Assembly (NCBI GenBank): GCA_963716095.1
Contig: CAVQSV010000008.1
Coordinates: 58,564-122,563 of the forward strand
Length of the DNA stretch: 64,000 nucleotides
DNA from: Sva-07 sp963716095
GTDB taxonomy: Bacteria > Actinomycetota > Acidimicrobiia > Acidimicrobiales > Ilumatobacteraceae
Direction: 5' to 3'
Under the pieces are notes generated by a model. That model ran no database searches. It saw only the letters and a list, made by a program, of their open reading frames with translations, and was not told the origin of the DNA. Positions 8,387 through 17,453 of the stretch are shown here, in pieces. Every line of letters begins with the position of its first letter. The stretch's first letter is position 1. Position numbers and translations under genes: made by a program.

Positions 8387-10924
8387 GTGACAGTGATCGA
8401 TGACAATGCCGCAGCAACCGGATCGGCACCGACGCTGACCGATACCGCCAAGGCTCCCGCAGCAGCCGCCGCTCCCACCGCCGGTGGCATGCGGGTCAAG
8501 AAGCGCAGCGGGGCGCTCGAGCCCGTCGACGTCAACAAGATCGTCAACTCGATCGCCAAGGCATCGGAGGGGCTCATCGGTGTCGATCCGATGCGTGTCG
8601 CCACCCGCACGATCTCGGCACTCGCCGACGGTGCCACCACCCGTGAGCTCGACGACCTGTCGATCCGTACCGCTGCCGGCCTCATCGTCGAAGAGCCCAA
8701 CTACTCCAAGCTCGCCTCGCGCCTGCTCGCCACCGTCATCGACAAAGAGGTCCGCAACCAGAACATCCCCTGGTTCTCCGAGTCGATCGCCGTCGGGCAC
8801 GCAGAGGGCCTCGTGTCCGACGAGGTGCTCGCCTTCGTCAACGCCAATGCGCCGGCGCTCAACGCGGCGATCGATTCCGACCGTGATCGCAGCTTCGAGT
8901 TCTTCGGCCTGCGCACCGTGTACGACCGGTACCTGCTGCGCCACCCGTCGCGCCGAGAGGTCATCGAGACCCCGCAGTACTTCTTCTTGCGCGTGGCCTG
9001 TGGGCTGTGCACCGACGTCGACGAAGCGGTTCGCTTCTACGACCTGATGTCGTCGCTGGCGTATCTGCCGTCGAGCCCGACGCTGTTCAACTCGGGCACG
9101 GCACACAGCCAGATGTCGAGCTGCTACCTGCTCGACTCGCCCGAGGACAGCCTCGAAGGCATCTACAAGCGCTACACCGACATCGCGAAGTTGTCGAAGT
9201 TCGCCGGTGGCATCGGCGTCGCCTGGCACCGGGTGCGGGCAAAGGGCAGCCTCATCCAGGGCACCAACGGTCTGTCGAACGGCATCGTGCCGTGGCTGCG
9301 CACGCTCGACTCATCGGTCGCTGCCGTCAACCAGGGCGGCCGACGCAAGGGCGCCGCCTGCGTGTACCTCGAGTCATGGCACGCCGACATCGAGGACTTC
9401 CTCGAGCTCCGCGACAACACCGGCGACCACGCCCGTCGCACGCACAACCTCAACATCGCCAACTGGATCCCCGACCTGTTCATGGAACGCGTCGAGAAGG
9501 ACTGGCAGTGGAGCCTGTTCGACCCGAAGAAGGCGCCGCATCTCACCGATCTGTTCGGTGACGACTTCGAGCGGGCCTACGTCGCCGCCGAAGAAGCCGG
9601 GTTGTACGAGAAGCAGGTCCCGGCGCGCCAGCTGTACTCGAAGATGATGCGCACGCTCGCACAGACCGGCAACGGCTGGGTGACGTTCAAGGACGCCTCC
9701 AACGAGAAGTGCAATCAGACCGGCGCCACCAACGACGACGGTTCGCCGCGTGTCGTGCATCTGTCCAACCTGTGCACCGAGATCCTCGAGGTCACCGACC
9801 AGGACAACACCGCGGTCTGCAACCTCGGCTCGCTCAACCTCGGCGCCTATGTCGCTGCGGACGCCAACGGCGAGATGGTGTTCGACTACACGAAGCTGGG
9901 CGAAGTCGTTCGCCAGGTCGTGCCGTTGCTCGACCGTGTGATCGACATCAACTACTACCCCACATCAGAAGCTGAGTTCTCGAACCACAAGTGGCGTCCG
10001 GTCGGCCTCGGCCTGATGGGCCTCCAGGACGTCTTCTTCAAGAAGGGGTTCGCGTTCGACTCGGCCGACGCCAAGGACCTGAGCCGTACGATCAGCGCTC
10101 ACATCTACTTCCATGCGCTGTGGGCGTCCACCGAACTCGCCGAGGTCGAGGGGCCGCACGAGGCCTACGAGGGCACGCGAGCCGCCAAGGGCGACCTGCA
10201 GTTCGATCTGTGGGACACCGCCAATGGTGGTGTCACGCCGCCAGCGGAGCTCGATTGGGACTCGCTGCGGGCCCGCATCACCGAGCACGGGTTGCGCAAC
10301 AGCCTGTTGATCGCGATTGCCCCGACTGCAACGATCGCCTCGATCGTCGGCTGCTACGAATGCATCGAGCCGCAGGTGTCGAACCTGTTCAAGCGCGAGA
10401 CGCTCTCCGGCGAGTTCATGCAGATCAACCGCTACCTGGTGCGCGAGCTCCAGGCCCGTGGCCTCTGGGACGAGCAGATGATCAACGACATCAAGAAGGC
10501 CGAAGGCTCGGTGCAAGACGTCGACCGGATCCCCACCGAGCTCAAAGAGGTGTTCCGCACCGCGTGGGAGATCCCACAGCGGGCGCTGATCGACATGGCC
10601 GCCGAACGTGGCGCCTTCATCGACCAGAGCCAGTCGCTCAACCTCTTCATGGAGACGCCGACCATCGGCAAGCTCAGCTCGATGTACCTGCACGCCTGGA
10701 AGGCGGGCTTGAAGACCACGTACTACTTGCGCAGCCGCCCGGCGACGCGCATCAACCAGAGCACGACGTCGGCCACCAAGTCGACGCCGACGCCACCGAG
10801 CGGTGGTCCCAAGACCGAGCCGGCGATCGCCCCACTCGTGGACGAGCCGGCCAAGAAGTTCACCGACGAGGAAGCCATTGCGTGCAGCCTCGAGAACCCC
10901 GAATCCTGCGAGGCATGCGACTGA
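8387..10924 (+). CDS. nrdA: Ribonucleoside-diphosphate reductase, large (alpha) subunit, class Ia
   Basis: An 845-residue catalytic subunit that reduces ribonucleotides to deoxyribonucleotides. After an Ala-rich tail, an ATP-cone allosteric domain (about 35-125, MRVKKRSGALEPVDVNK) is followed by the ten-stranded barrel. Catalytic residues are Cys246 (SSCYLL) and Cys478 (CNLGSLN) as the redox pair, Cys463 with Glu465 in NLCTE for the thiyl radical, Tyr779-Tyr780 for radical transfer, and the C-terminal CEAC (841, 844) that is re-reduced by thioredoxin or glutaredoxin. AGGAG lies 8 bases before GTG 8387. The stop overlaps the nrdB start (TGATG), so the subunits are translationally coupled. The control sites upstream imply NrdR repression. 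Confidence 0.95.
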   Translation: MTVIDDNAAATGSAPTLTDTAKAPAAAAAPTAGGMRVKKRSGALEPVDVNKIVNSIAKASEGLIGVDPMRVATRTISALADGATTRELDDLSIRTAAGLIVEEPNYSKLASRLLATVIDKEVRNQNIPWFSESIAVGHAEGLVSDEVLAFVNANAPALNAAIDSDRDRSFEFFGLRTVYDRYLLRHPSRREVIETPQYFFLRVACGLCTDVDEAVRFYDLMSSLAYLPSSPTLFNSGTAHSQMSSCYLLDSPEDSLEGIYKRYTDIAKLSKFAGGIGVAWHRVRAKGSLIQGTNGLSNGIVPWLRTLDSSVAAVNQGGRRKGAACVYLESWHADIEDFLELRDNTGDHARRTHNLNIANWIPDLFMERVEKDWQWSLFDPKKAPHLTDLFGDDFERAYVAAEEAGLYEKQVPARQLYSKMMRTLAQTGNGWVTFKDASNEKCNQTGATNDDGSPRVVHLSNLCTEILEVTDQDNTAVCNLGSLNLGAYVAADANGEMVFDYTKLGEVVRQVVPLLDRVIDINYYPTSEAEFSNHKWRPVGLGLMGLQDVFFKKGFAFDSADAKDLSRTISAHIYFHALWASTELAEVEGPHEAYEGTRAAKGDLQFDLWDTANGGVTPPAELDWDSLRARITEHGLRNSLLIAIAPTATIASIVGCYECIEPQVSNLFKRETLSGEFMQINRYLVRELQARGLWDEQMINDIKKAEGSVQDVDRIPTELKEVFRTAWEIPQRALIDMAAERGAFIDQSQSLNLFMETPTIGKLSSMYLHAWKAGLKTTYYLRSRPATRINQSTTSATKSTPTPPSGGPKTEPAIAPLVDEPAKKFTDEEAIACSLENPESCEACD

Positions 10925-12030
10925 TGGCACTCATCGACCCGATCACCGACTACGACCCGGCCACCGAGCCAATCGAGACGCTCGCCGACGAATTCGAGTC
11001 AGCGCCACCCGTCGGCGCTGCACGCCCGACCAACATCCTCGATCCCGGCTACGACCTCACCCTGCGGCCCATGCGTTACCCGCAGTTCTACGAGATGTAC
11101 CGAGATGCGATCAAGAACACGTGGACCGTTGAAGAGATCGACTTCTCCGACGACCTCGTCGACCTCGACCGCAAGTTGATGCCCGCCGAGCGCCACCTCG
11201 TGTCGCGCCTCGTGGCGTTCTTCGCCACCGGCGACTCGATCGTGTCGAACAATCTGGTGCTCAATCTGTATCAGCACATCAACGCCCCCGAAGCTCGTAT
11301 GTACCTGTCGCGCCAGTTGTACGAAGAGGCGTTGCACGTGCAGTTCTATCTGACACTGCTCGACAACTACATCCCCGACATGGCCGAACGCGAGGCGGCG
11401 TTCTCCGCCGTCGAGAACATCCCGTCGATTCGCGCCAAGGCCGAATTCTGCTTCAAGTGGATCGACTCGATTCAGGGTCTGCAGAAGATCGAGACGCCCG
11501 AACAGCGCAAGCAGTTCCTCCTGAACCTGATCTGTTTCGCCACCTGCATCGAGGGGCTCTTCTTCTTCGCTGCGTTCGCCTACGTCTACTTCTTGCGTTC
11601 GAAGGGCCTGTTGAACGGCCTCGCCGACGGCACCAACTGGGTGTTCCGCGACGAGAGCTGTCACATGAACTTCGCGTTCGAGGTCGTCGACACGGTCCGC
11701 AAGGAGCAGCCCGAGCTCTTCGATGCCGAGCTCGAGGCCGACGTGCGCCGGATGCTCAACGAGGCGATCGACGCCGAGTACCTGTTCGCGGCCGACGTGC
11801 TCGGCGAAGGCGTGCCCGGAATGAGCCTGGGCGACACTCGCACCTACCTCGAGTTCGTCGCCGACCAGCGTCTCGCGCAACTCGGCTACGGCCCCGAGTT
11901 CGGTTCGAAGAACCCGTTCAGCTTCATGGAGCTCCAAGACGTGCAGGGCCTGTCGAACTTCTTCGAGCGCACCGTCAGCAGCTACCAGACCGGCGTCAGC
12001 GGCGACGTCGCGTTCGACGAAGAGTTCTGA
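10924..12030 (+). CDS. nrdB: Ribonucleoside-diphosphate reductase, small (beta) subunit, class Ia
   Basis: A 368-residue radical-generating subunit. The di-iron ligands and radical site keep the spacing of Escherichia coli NrdB: Asp104, Glu135, His138, Tyr142, Glu210, Glu244 and His247 (motifs EEALHVQFY, CIEGLFFF and DESCHM). A tyrosine at 142, four residues after His138, marks a tyrosyl-radical enzyme and not the Phe-bearing class Ic type. The ATG shares its A with the nrdA stop. The C-terminal SGDVAFDEEF is the acidic tail expected to dock on the alpha subunit. A hairpin overlapping the stop codon ends the operon. Confidence 0.95.
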   Translation: MALIDPITDYDPATEPIETLADEFESAPPVGAARPTNILDPGYDLTLRPMRYPQFYEMYRDAIKNTWTVEEIDFSDDLVDLDRKLMPAERHLVSRLVAFFATGDSIVSNNLVLNLYQHINAPEARMYLSRQLYEEALHVQFYLTLLDNYIPDMAEREAAFSAVENIPSIRAKAEFCFKWIDSIQGLQKIETPEQRKQFLLNLICFATCIEGLFFFAAFAYVYFLRSKGLLNGLADGTNWVFRDESCHMNFAFEVVDTVRKEQPELFDAELEADVRRMLNEAIDAEYLFAADVLGEGVPGMSLGDTRTYLEFVADQRLAQLGYGPEFGSKNPFSFMELQDVQGLSNFFERTVSSYQTGVSGDVAFDEEF

Positions 12031-12061
12031 TCACGCCAGGGGTCAGACCCCAGGCGTGATC
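12029..12061. terminator. Strong bidirectional hairpin between nrdB and the CoA transferase gene
   Basis: GATCACGCC (12029-12037) pairs with GGCGTGATC (12053-12061); inside, after one A-A mismatch, GGGGT pairs with ACCCC around a CAG loop. The stem has 14 pairs and overlaps the nrdB stop. Two convergent genes end here, so it can stop transcription from both sides. There is no clear U-tract. Confidence 0.7.
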
Positions 12062-12062
12062 G

Positions 12063-13211
12063 TCAGCGGTACAGCTCGGTGTGTTCGCCGAGGGTGGGGC
12101 CAACGTCGGTGATGCTGCCCGGGGTTCGCGAGAACTTCGGAACCACGCCGAGCATCGGGGTGTCGACGCCGGTTCGAGCGGTGCGCCGCTGGACCATGTC
12201 GCGAGCGGCGTAGTGTTCGTCGTCCAACATGTCCGCCGCGGTGTACACCCGCCCGGCGGGGACCGTGTGTTCGCGTAGCAGTGCCAGCAACTCCTCGGAA
12301 TTCATCGTGGCGGTCCATTCGGCGACGATCGCGTCGAGTTCTCGCTCGTGCTCGCCGCGAGCGATGTGCGTGGCGTATCGCTCGTCGCCGGCCAGGTCGC
12401 GGCGATTCATCGCCTCGCAGAGCCGGGCGAAGATGTTGTCGGCGTTGGCGGCGATCAGCACCTCGGAGCCGTCGTTGGTCGGATATGCATTGGACGGGGC
12501 GACGCCGGGCAGGGTGCCGCCAGAGCGGCTGCGAATGACATCGGCGATGTCGTAGTCGACCATCGACGACTCCATGAGCGCCGCTACCGCCTCGTAGATC
12601 GCGACGTCGACCTCCTGGCCCTTGCCGCTCGACGAGCGTTCGTGCAGCGCAGCAAGCGTGCCGATCACGGCGAACATTGCAGCGAGTGAATCTCCGAGGC
12701 TGATCCCGCAGCGAGCCGGTGGGCGGTCCGGATCGCCGGTGGTGTGGCGGATTCCGCCGACGGCCTCGCCGATCGAACCGAACCCGGCCTCGGTCGCTCG
12801 CGGCCCGGTCTGTCCGAACCCGGACACGTGCGTGACGATGATCCCCGGGTTGGTGCCCGACAACGTGGCGTGGTCGAGTCCGAACTTGGCCAGCACCCCT
12901 GGGCGGAAGTTCTCGAGCACCACGTCGCACTCGCCGGCCAGGCGCCGGACGAATGCGAGATCGTCCGGGTCCTTCAGGTCAGCGACCACCGAGCGCTTGT
13001 TGCGGGCGATGATCGGCCACCACAGGCTGGAGTCGTCGACGCAGACGCCCCATCGGCGCATCGGGTCGCCATCGGGGGCCTCGATCTTGATCACCTCGGC
13101 GCCGTAGTCGCCAAAGAGCTGACCGGCGAATGGTCCGGCGATGAAGTTCCCCAGTTCGAGCACCCGGACGCCGAGCAGTGGTCCGGTTCGTTCCTGTGTG
13201 TCACCGTCCAT
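12063..13211 (-). CDS. Family III CoA transferase (CaiB/BaiF)
   Basis: A 382-residue protein of normal length for class III CoA transferases, which move CoA between carboxylic acids through an aspartyl intermediate. Family signs are the start GVRVLELGNFIAGPFAG, LFGDYGAEVIKIE, the catalytic Asp174 in GISLGDSLAA, and NFRPGVLAKFGLD. The small domain occupies roughly residues 200-310. The substrate cannot be read. It is divergent from an HMG-CoA-lyase-like gene with a 53-base gap, and this pairing suggests the transferase makes the acyl-CoA that the lyase cleaves (inference). Confidence 0.9.
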   Translation of the reverse strand: MDGDTQERTGPLLGVRVLELGNFIAGPFAGQLFGDYGAEVIKIEAPDGDPMRRWGVCVDDSSLWWPIIARNKRSVVADLKDPDDLAFVRRLAGECDVVLENFRPGVLAKFGLDHATLSGTNPGIIVTHVSGFGQTGPRATEAGFGSIGEAVGGIRHTTGDPDRPPARCGISLGDSLAAMFAVIGTLAALHERSSSGKGQEVDVAIYEAVAALMESSMVDYDIADVIRSRSGGTLPGVAPSNAYPTNDGSEVLIAANADNIFARLCEAMNRRDLAGDERYATHIARGEHERELDAIVAEWTATMNSEELLALLREHTVPAGRVYTAADMLDDEHYAARDMVQRRTARTGVDTPMLGVVPKFSRTPGSITDVGPTLGEHTELYR

Positions 13212-13264
13212 GGTTGTTGTCTAGCGACTCGCCGCCGGGGTGAAGAAAGCGAGAGACTGGGTGG

Positions 13265-14200
13265 GTGACGGTTGCCGACCGACTTCCCGCTGTGGTGCGC
13301 CTGCGCGACGTCAGCCTGCGTGATGGTCTCCAGGACGAAGCGCCGATCACCACCGAGGCCAAGGTGGCGATCTTCGAAGCGTTGGTGGCCGCGGGCATCC
13401 GCGACCTCGAGCTGACCAGCTTCGTGCGTCCGGATCGCGTTCCAGCGCTGGCAGACGCCGAGGCGTTGTGTGACTCGACCGCCGCACTGGCCGAGCAGGC
13501 CGGGGTGACCCGGTGGGGCCTGGTCCTCAACGCACGGGGTGCCGAACGGGCGCTCGCAGCCGGTCTGACGCATCTGCAGTACGTCGTGTCGGTGAGCGAC
13601 ACCCACAGCCGGCACAATGCCGGCGCCGGAACGGACGAGTGTTTCGACGAGTTCGAACGGTTCGCCGCGACGGCGATCGATGCTGGTGCGGTGGTCGAGG
13701 TGACCTTCGCAACGGCGATGGGGTGCCCATTCGAGCATCGGGTCGACGTCGGCCGAGTGTCGGAGGCGGCGCGCCGAGCCGTCGACGCCGGAGCTTGCTC
13801 GGTCGGTCTCGCCGACACGATCGGCGTTGCGGTTCCCACCGAGGTGTCGGTGCTGGTCGGCCAGGTGCGATCGAACGTCGAGGTGCCCATCGGCGTGCAT
13901 CTGCACGACACCCGGGGCCTGGCGATCGCCAACGCCATCGCCGCGCTCGAGCACGGCGCGGTGCGTCTCGATGCCAGCGTCGGTGGTCTCGGTGGCTGCC
14001 CGTTTGTGCCGAACGCCACCGGCAATGTCCCGATCGAGGATCTCGCTCATGCGCTGGGCGAGATGGGTGTTGCGACGGGCCTGTCGATCCCCGCCCTCGT
14101 CGAGGCCGCCCACGTCGCCTGCACCGGCGTCGGCCGCCCTGTGTCGAGTCACATCGGCCGCGCCGGCCCCAGGTTCGTCACTGCCCCTGGTGGCACCTGA
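13265..14200 (+). CDS. Hydroxymethylglutaryl-CoA lyase family protein
   Basis: A 311-residue TIM-barrel enzyme of the HMG-CoA lyase/isopropylmalate synthase superfamily. The catalytic Arg19-Asp20 lies in LRDGLQ, His212/His214 in GVHLHDTRG, and Cys245 in GLGGCPF, the loop that marks lyases that split 3-hydroxy-3-methyl-acyl-CoA esters. The expected products are acetyl-CoA plus a keto acid such as acetoacetate, as in leucine breakdown. GTG 13265 is the first start after the divergent CoA transferase. No leucine-pathway carboxylase is in the window, so another 3-hydroxyacyl-CoA substrate is possible. Confidence 0.88.
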   Translation: MTVADRLPAVVRLRDVSLRDGLQDEAPITTEAKVAIFEALVAAGIRDLELTSFVRPDRVPALADAEALCDSTAALAEQAGVTRWGLVLNARGAERALAAGLTHLQYVVSVSDTHSRHNAGAGTDECFDEFERFAATAIDAGAVVEVTFATAMGCPFEHRVDVGRVSEAARRAVDAGACSVGLADTIGVAVPTEVSVLVGQVRSNVEVPIGVHLHDTRGLAIANAIAALEHGAVRLDASVGGLGGCPFVPNATGNVPIEDLAHALGEMGVATGLSIPALVEAAHVACTGVGRPVSSHIGRAGPRFVTAPGGT

Positions 14201-14250
14201 CACAAGCGATGGCCGTTCGTCGTGGGCGTCGGCCGGTACCGTGAAGGGTG

Positions 14251-15204
14251 ATGGCTGGACCTGACTGGTTGACGAGCACGCGGGTGGCGGTGGTCGCCGG
14301 CAAGGGTGGCGTCGGATCGTCGACGGTCGCGGCGGCGTATGCACTGGCGGCGGCTCGCGAGGGCGCCAATGTGCTCTTCGTGGCGGTCGACGGGCGACCC
14401 GGGATGGGACCGCTGCTCGGAGGACGCGAACTCGACTCGAGTGACCGGATCCTGCGCAAGGTCAAAGGCGCCGGCCAGGTACGCGGCCGCACGATTCCCG
14501 CCGACCAGGCTTTCGGGGACTACCTGGAGTTGAAGGGCGTCGGCGGGATGCTCCGTCGGGCCGCATCTGCCGCGTCGCTGCCGATGATCGCAGCGGCGAC
14601 GCCGGGCCTCGAACACCTCTTGGTGCTCGGCAAGATCAAAGAACTCGAACGCGAACGCGCTGCCGACCTGATCGTCGTCGATGCTCCACCGGCCGGCCAC
14701 GCAGCGCCGTTCCTCCGGTCGGCGACTGGGCTGTCCGACGTCGTGCAGTCCGGCCCGGTGCGCGAGCAGTCGGTCGAAGTCGACGAGATGTTGCGCGACC
14801 CCTCGCGGTGTCAGGCGATGATCGTCACACTGCCCGAGGAGACCCCGGTCACCGAGGCGCTCGAGCTGGGCATCGAACTGCGTGCCGACATCGGAATGTC
14901 GTTGCTGCCGGCCGTGGTCAACTCGTGTTGGTCCGACCGTGCAGGGCTCGACAAGACGCCGGCGATGGCAGCGCGTTCGCACAAGGTCACGCTGTCGGCG
15001 TCTGCGAAGTCGGCGCTTGCCTCGTCGACCGACTTCGGTCGCGCCCGCCTCGAACGTCAGCGCAGCCAGATCGAACGTCTCAGTGACGGGATCGGGGTCC
15101 CGCTCGTGACGCTGCCGCGGTTGGCGACGCCGCGGCTGACCTTGCACCATCTCGGTGAGTTGGCCGATGCGCTCGTCGGTCCGATGATCGGCGGTTCGTC
15201 GTGA
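14251..15204 (+). CDS. ArsA/Get3-like ATPase subunit with altered P-loop
   Basis: A 317-residue member of the ArsA/Get3/MinD P-loop group. The deviant Walker A should read GKGGVGK(S/T)T; here it is GKGGVGSST (residues 17-25), so the phosphate-binding lysine is Ser23 while the signature lysine Lys18 stays. The switch II region DAPPAGHAAPF (near 150) is conserved. The next gene, overlapping by GTGA, encodes a second ATPase with an intact P-loop. This mirrors the paired mycobacterial Rv3679-Rv3680 proteins, known to work as a complex. A regulatory, ATP-poor subunit in a heterodimer is my inference. GTG 14248 is an alternative start. Confidence 0.82.
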   Translation: MAGPDWLTSTRVAVVAGKGGVGSSTVAAAYALAAAREGANVLFVAVDGRPGMGPLLGGRELDSSDRILRKVKGAGQVRGRTIPADQAFGDYLELKGVGGMLRRAASAASLPMIAAATPGLEHLLVLGKIKELERERAADLIVVDAPPAGHAAPFLRSATGLSDVVQSGPVREQSVEVDEMLRDPSRCQAMIVTLPEETPVTEALELGIELRADIGMSLLPAVVNSCWSDRAGLDKTPAMAARSHKVTLSASAKSALASSTDFGRARLERQRSQIERLSDGIGVPLVTLPRLATPRLTLHHLGELADALVGPMIGGSS

Positions 15205-16343
15205 ACGGCACCGAGACGTTCAGCAGTGAAGTTGCCCAGGCCGAGTTGCTCGTCACCTGCGGCCCCGGGGGTGTCGGCAAGACCACCACCGCTGCCGCGC
15301 TCGGCGTCGCCGCTGCGCTGGCTGGACGCCGTGTCGTCGTGGTCACCGTCGATCCAGCTCGTCGTCTCGCCGACGCACTGGGACTCGAGGCAGGTGCGGC
15401 CGCCGACGACCCTCACCGGGTCACCGGCATTCCGGGACTGTCCGACTCGAAGGGCAAGAAGTCCAAGGCCGGGTCTGCGAACGGAGGCGAACTCTGGGCG
15501 CTGATGCTCGACGCAGCTTCGACGTTCGACCGGCTCGTCCACGAACAGACGGCGAATCCGAAGCAGGCGGCGGCAATCCTCGAGAACCCGGTGTACCGGG
15601 CGATCTCGGGCTCGTTGGCCGGAGCGCAGGAGTACATGGCGATCGAACGCCTGCATCAGCTGTACACGAGCGGCGAATGGGATCTCGTGATCGTCGACAC
15701 GCCACCGTCACGTCATGCGATCGACCTGCTCGAGGCGCCCGACAGACTGATCGGGTTCCTCGGGCATCCGGTGTACCGCGCGCTCACCGTGGGCCAACGT
15801 GCCTTTGCGAAGGTCACCAACGCTGCTGCCTCGATGTTCCTGTGGGCCGTGCGGCGGTTGGCGGGCCCTCAGATCGTCGAGGACACGGTGGAGTTCTTCC
15901 GCTCGCTGGCCAACATCGAGCCCGGGCTGCGCAAACGGGCCGAGGAGGTCTCGGAGCTGTTGCGTTCCGAGGTGGCGTCGTTCATCGTCGTCTCGAGCCC
16001 CCGTGCCGAGGCGATCGGCGAGGCCGAGCATCTGATCGGCGCGTTGCGTGACGGGTCGTTCCCGTTCGCCGGTGTCGTGGTCAACCTGATCCACCCGATG
16101 CCCGAACCGATCACTGCGACCGACCGGGCGGCGCTCGACGGTCTCGATGACGGTCCGCTCGCCGACCAGGTGGCCTGGCACGACGAATTGACCGAGCTGG
16201 CCACGGCCGAGCGCGAGGAGATCGCAGGGCTCGCCGACCTGGCCGAGGACGTCATCGTGGTGGAGTTGCCCTTGCTCGCTGTCGACGTTCACGACGTCGA
16301 TGGACTGGTCGGGCTCGCCGAGCAGCTCGCGCCTGCCGGATGA
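15201..16343 (+). CDS. ArsA/Get3-like ATPase subunit, intact P-loop
   Basis: A 380-residue partner of the preceding protein. The P-loop GPGGVGKTTT (21-30, Lys27) is complete, followed by VTVDPARRLADALGL, and DTPPSRHA at switch II. An inserted lysine-rich stretch (about 78-92, GKKSKAG) and a helical insert with MFLWAVRRL near residue 215 resemble the membrane- or client-binding insert of Get3/ArsA proteins. It lacks obvious metal-site cysteines, so arsenite export is unlikely. The GTG start overlaps the previous stop, which implies equal expression and a heteromeric complex. Confidence 0.85.
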   Translation: MNGTETFSSEVAQAELLVTCGPGGVGKTTTAAALGVAAALAGRRVVVVTVDPARRLADALGLEAGAAADDPHRVTGIPGLSDSKGKKSKAGSANGGELWALMLDAASTFDRLVHEQTANPKQAAAILENPVYRAISGSLAGAQEYMAIERLHQLYTSGEWDLVIVDTPPSRHAIDLLEAPDRLIGFLGHPVYRALTVGQRAFAKVTNAAASMFLWAVRRLAGPQIVEDTVEFFRSLANIEPGLRKRAEEVSELLRSEVASFIVVSSPRAEAIGEAEHLIGALRDGSFPFAGVVVNLIHPMPEPITATDRAALDGLDDGPLADQVAWHDELTELATAEREEIAGLADLAEDVIVVELPLLAVDVHDVDGLVGLAEQLAPAG

Positions 16344-16392
16344 CCCTGGTCGTGCACCCCGACTACCCGGGTGGCGACGGCCGTTCGACTTC

Positions 16393-17430
16393 GTGAACCG
16401 GACCGCCGATGTGGTGCCTGCGGCTAACGTCGTGCGAGTGCCGACAGCAGATGTGGCCGTGCTCGTCGACGAGCTGTTCGAACGGCCTCCCCACGAGGGG
16501 GTCTCGTTGGCGCTGCTCGTCCAGCAGGGTGGCGAGGTCGTCGTCGAGCGGTACGGGGTGCAGCCCGAGAACATCTTCCAGCCGGCAATCGAGATCACCG
16601 CCGACTCGACGCTGACCTCGTGGAGCATGGCCAAGTCGATCACCCACGCCGCGGTCGGCATCCTGGTCGGCGACGGCGCGCTCGATGTCGACGCGCCGGC
16701 TCCGATCGCCGAATGGGCAGGGACTCCCAAAGCAGCGATCACCACGCTGCAGTTGCTCGAGATGCGTTCCGGACTTCGGTTCGTGGAGGACTACGTCGAC
16801 GACGAGGTCTCGCACTGCATCGAGATGCTGTACGGCGAGAGTGGTCCCAGCCATGCGGCATATGCGGCGGCGCTGCCCCTCGACCACGCTCCCGGGACCC
16901 ACTACAGCTACTCGTCCGGCACGACGAACATCGTCGCTCGGATCATCGGTGACATCGTCAGTGGTGAGTCGGGCGGCGATCCGATGCAGCGCCAAGCGGC
17001 GGTCGAAGCGTTTCTCCATCAACGGCTGTTCGGACCCGTCGGGATGGCGTCGGCGATTCCCAAGTTCGATGCGGCTGGTGACTTCGTCGGTTCGTCGTAC
17101 GTGTTCGCAACCGCCCGCGACTTCGCCAAGTTCGGCGAGCTGTACCGCAATGATGGCGTGGCGGCGAACGGCGAGCGGGCGCTGCCGGCCGGTTGGGCTG
17201 CGCATGCCGGCGTGCCGGTGTCGCACGACGACGACAACGGTTGCGACTACGGCCGTCACTGGTGGATGTGGCCCCAGATCCCCGGCAGCCTCGCTTGCCA
17301 CGGGCACGAAGGTCAGTACATCGTCGTCGTGCCCGATCGCGAACTCGTGGTCGTTCACCTCGGCAAGACCGATGCGGCGGCTGCGCCGCAGCTGCGCGCC
17401 CGGCTTCGACAGCTGATCGACCGCTCCTGA
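16393..17430 (+). CDS. Serine hydrolase, class C beta-lactamase / penicillin-binding-protein-like
   Basis: A 345-residue serine hydrolase from a GTG at 16393. The catalytic Ser78-x-x-Lys81 lies in SWSMAKS, the tyrosine motif in HYSYSSGTTN, and the third motif appears as HGHEGQ in place of KTG, as in 6-aminohexanoate-dimer hydrolases and esterases of family VIII. No signal peptide is seen. The true start may be ATG 16340, which overlaps the stop of the ATPase gene (ATGA): it reads MTLVVHPDYPG, and one missing base near 16370 would join it to WRRPFDFVNR in the main frame. The substrate is unknown; a true beta-lactam target is doubtful. Confidence 0.82.
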   Translation: MNRTADVVPAANVVRVPTADVAVLVDELFERPPHEGVSLALLVQQGGEVVVERYGVQPENIFQPAIEITADSTLTSWSMAKSITHAAVGILVGDGALDVDAPAPIAEWAGTPKAAITTLQLLEMRSGLRFVEDYVDDEVSHCIEMLYGESGPSHAAYAAALPLDHAPGTHYSYSSGTTNIVARIIGDIVSGESGGDPMQRQAAVEAFLHQRLFGPVGMASAIPKFDAAGDFVGSSYVFATARDFAKFGELYRNDGVAANGERALPAGWAAHAGVPVSHDDDNGCDYGRHWWMWPQIPGSLACHGHEGQYIVVVPDRELVVVHLGKTDAAAAPQLRARLRQLIDRS

Positions 17431-17453
17431 TCGATGCGCCTCCGAGGAACCCA

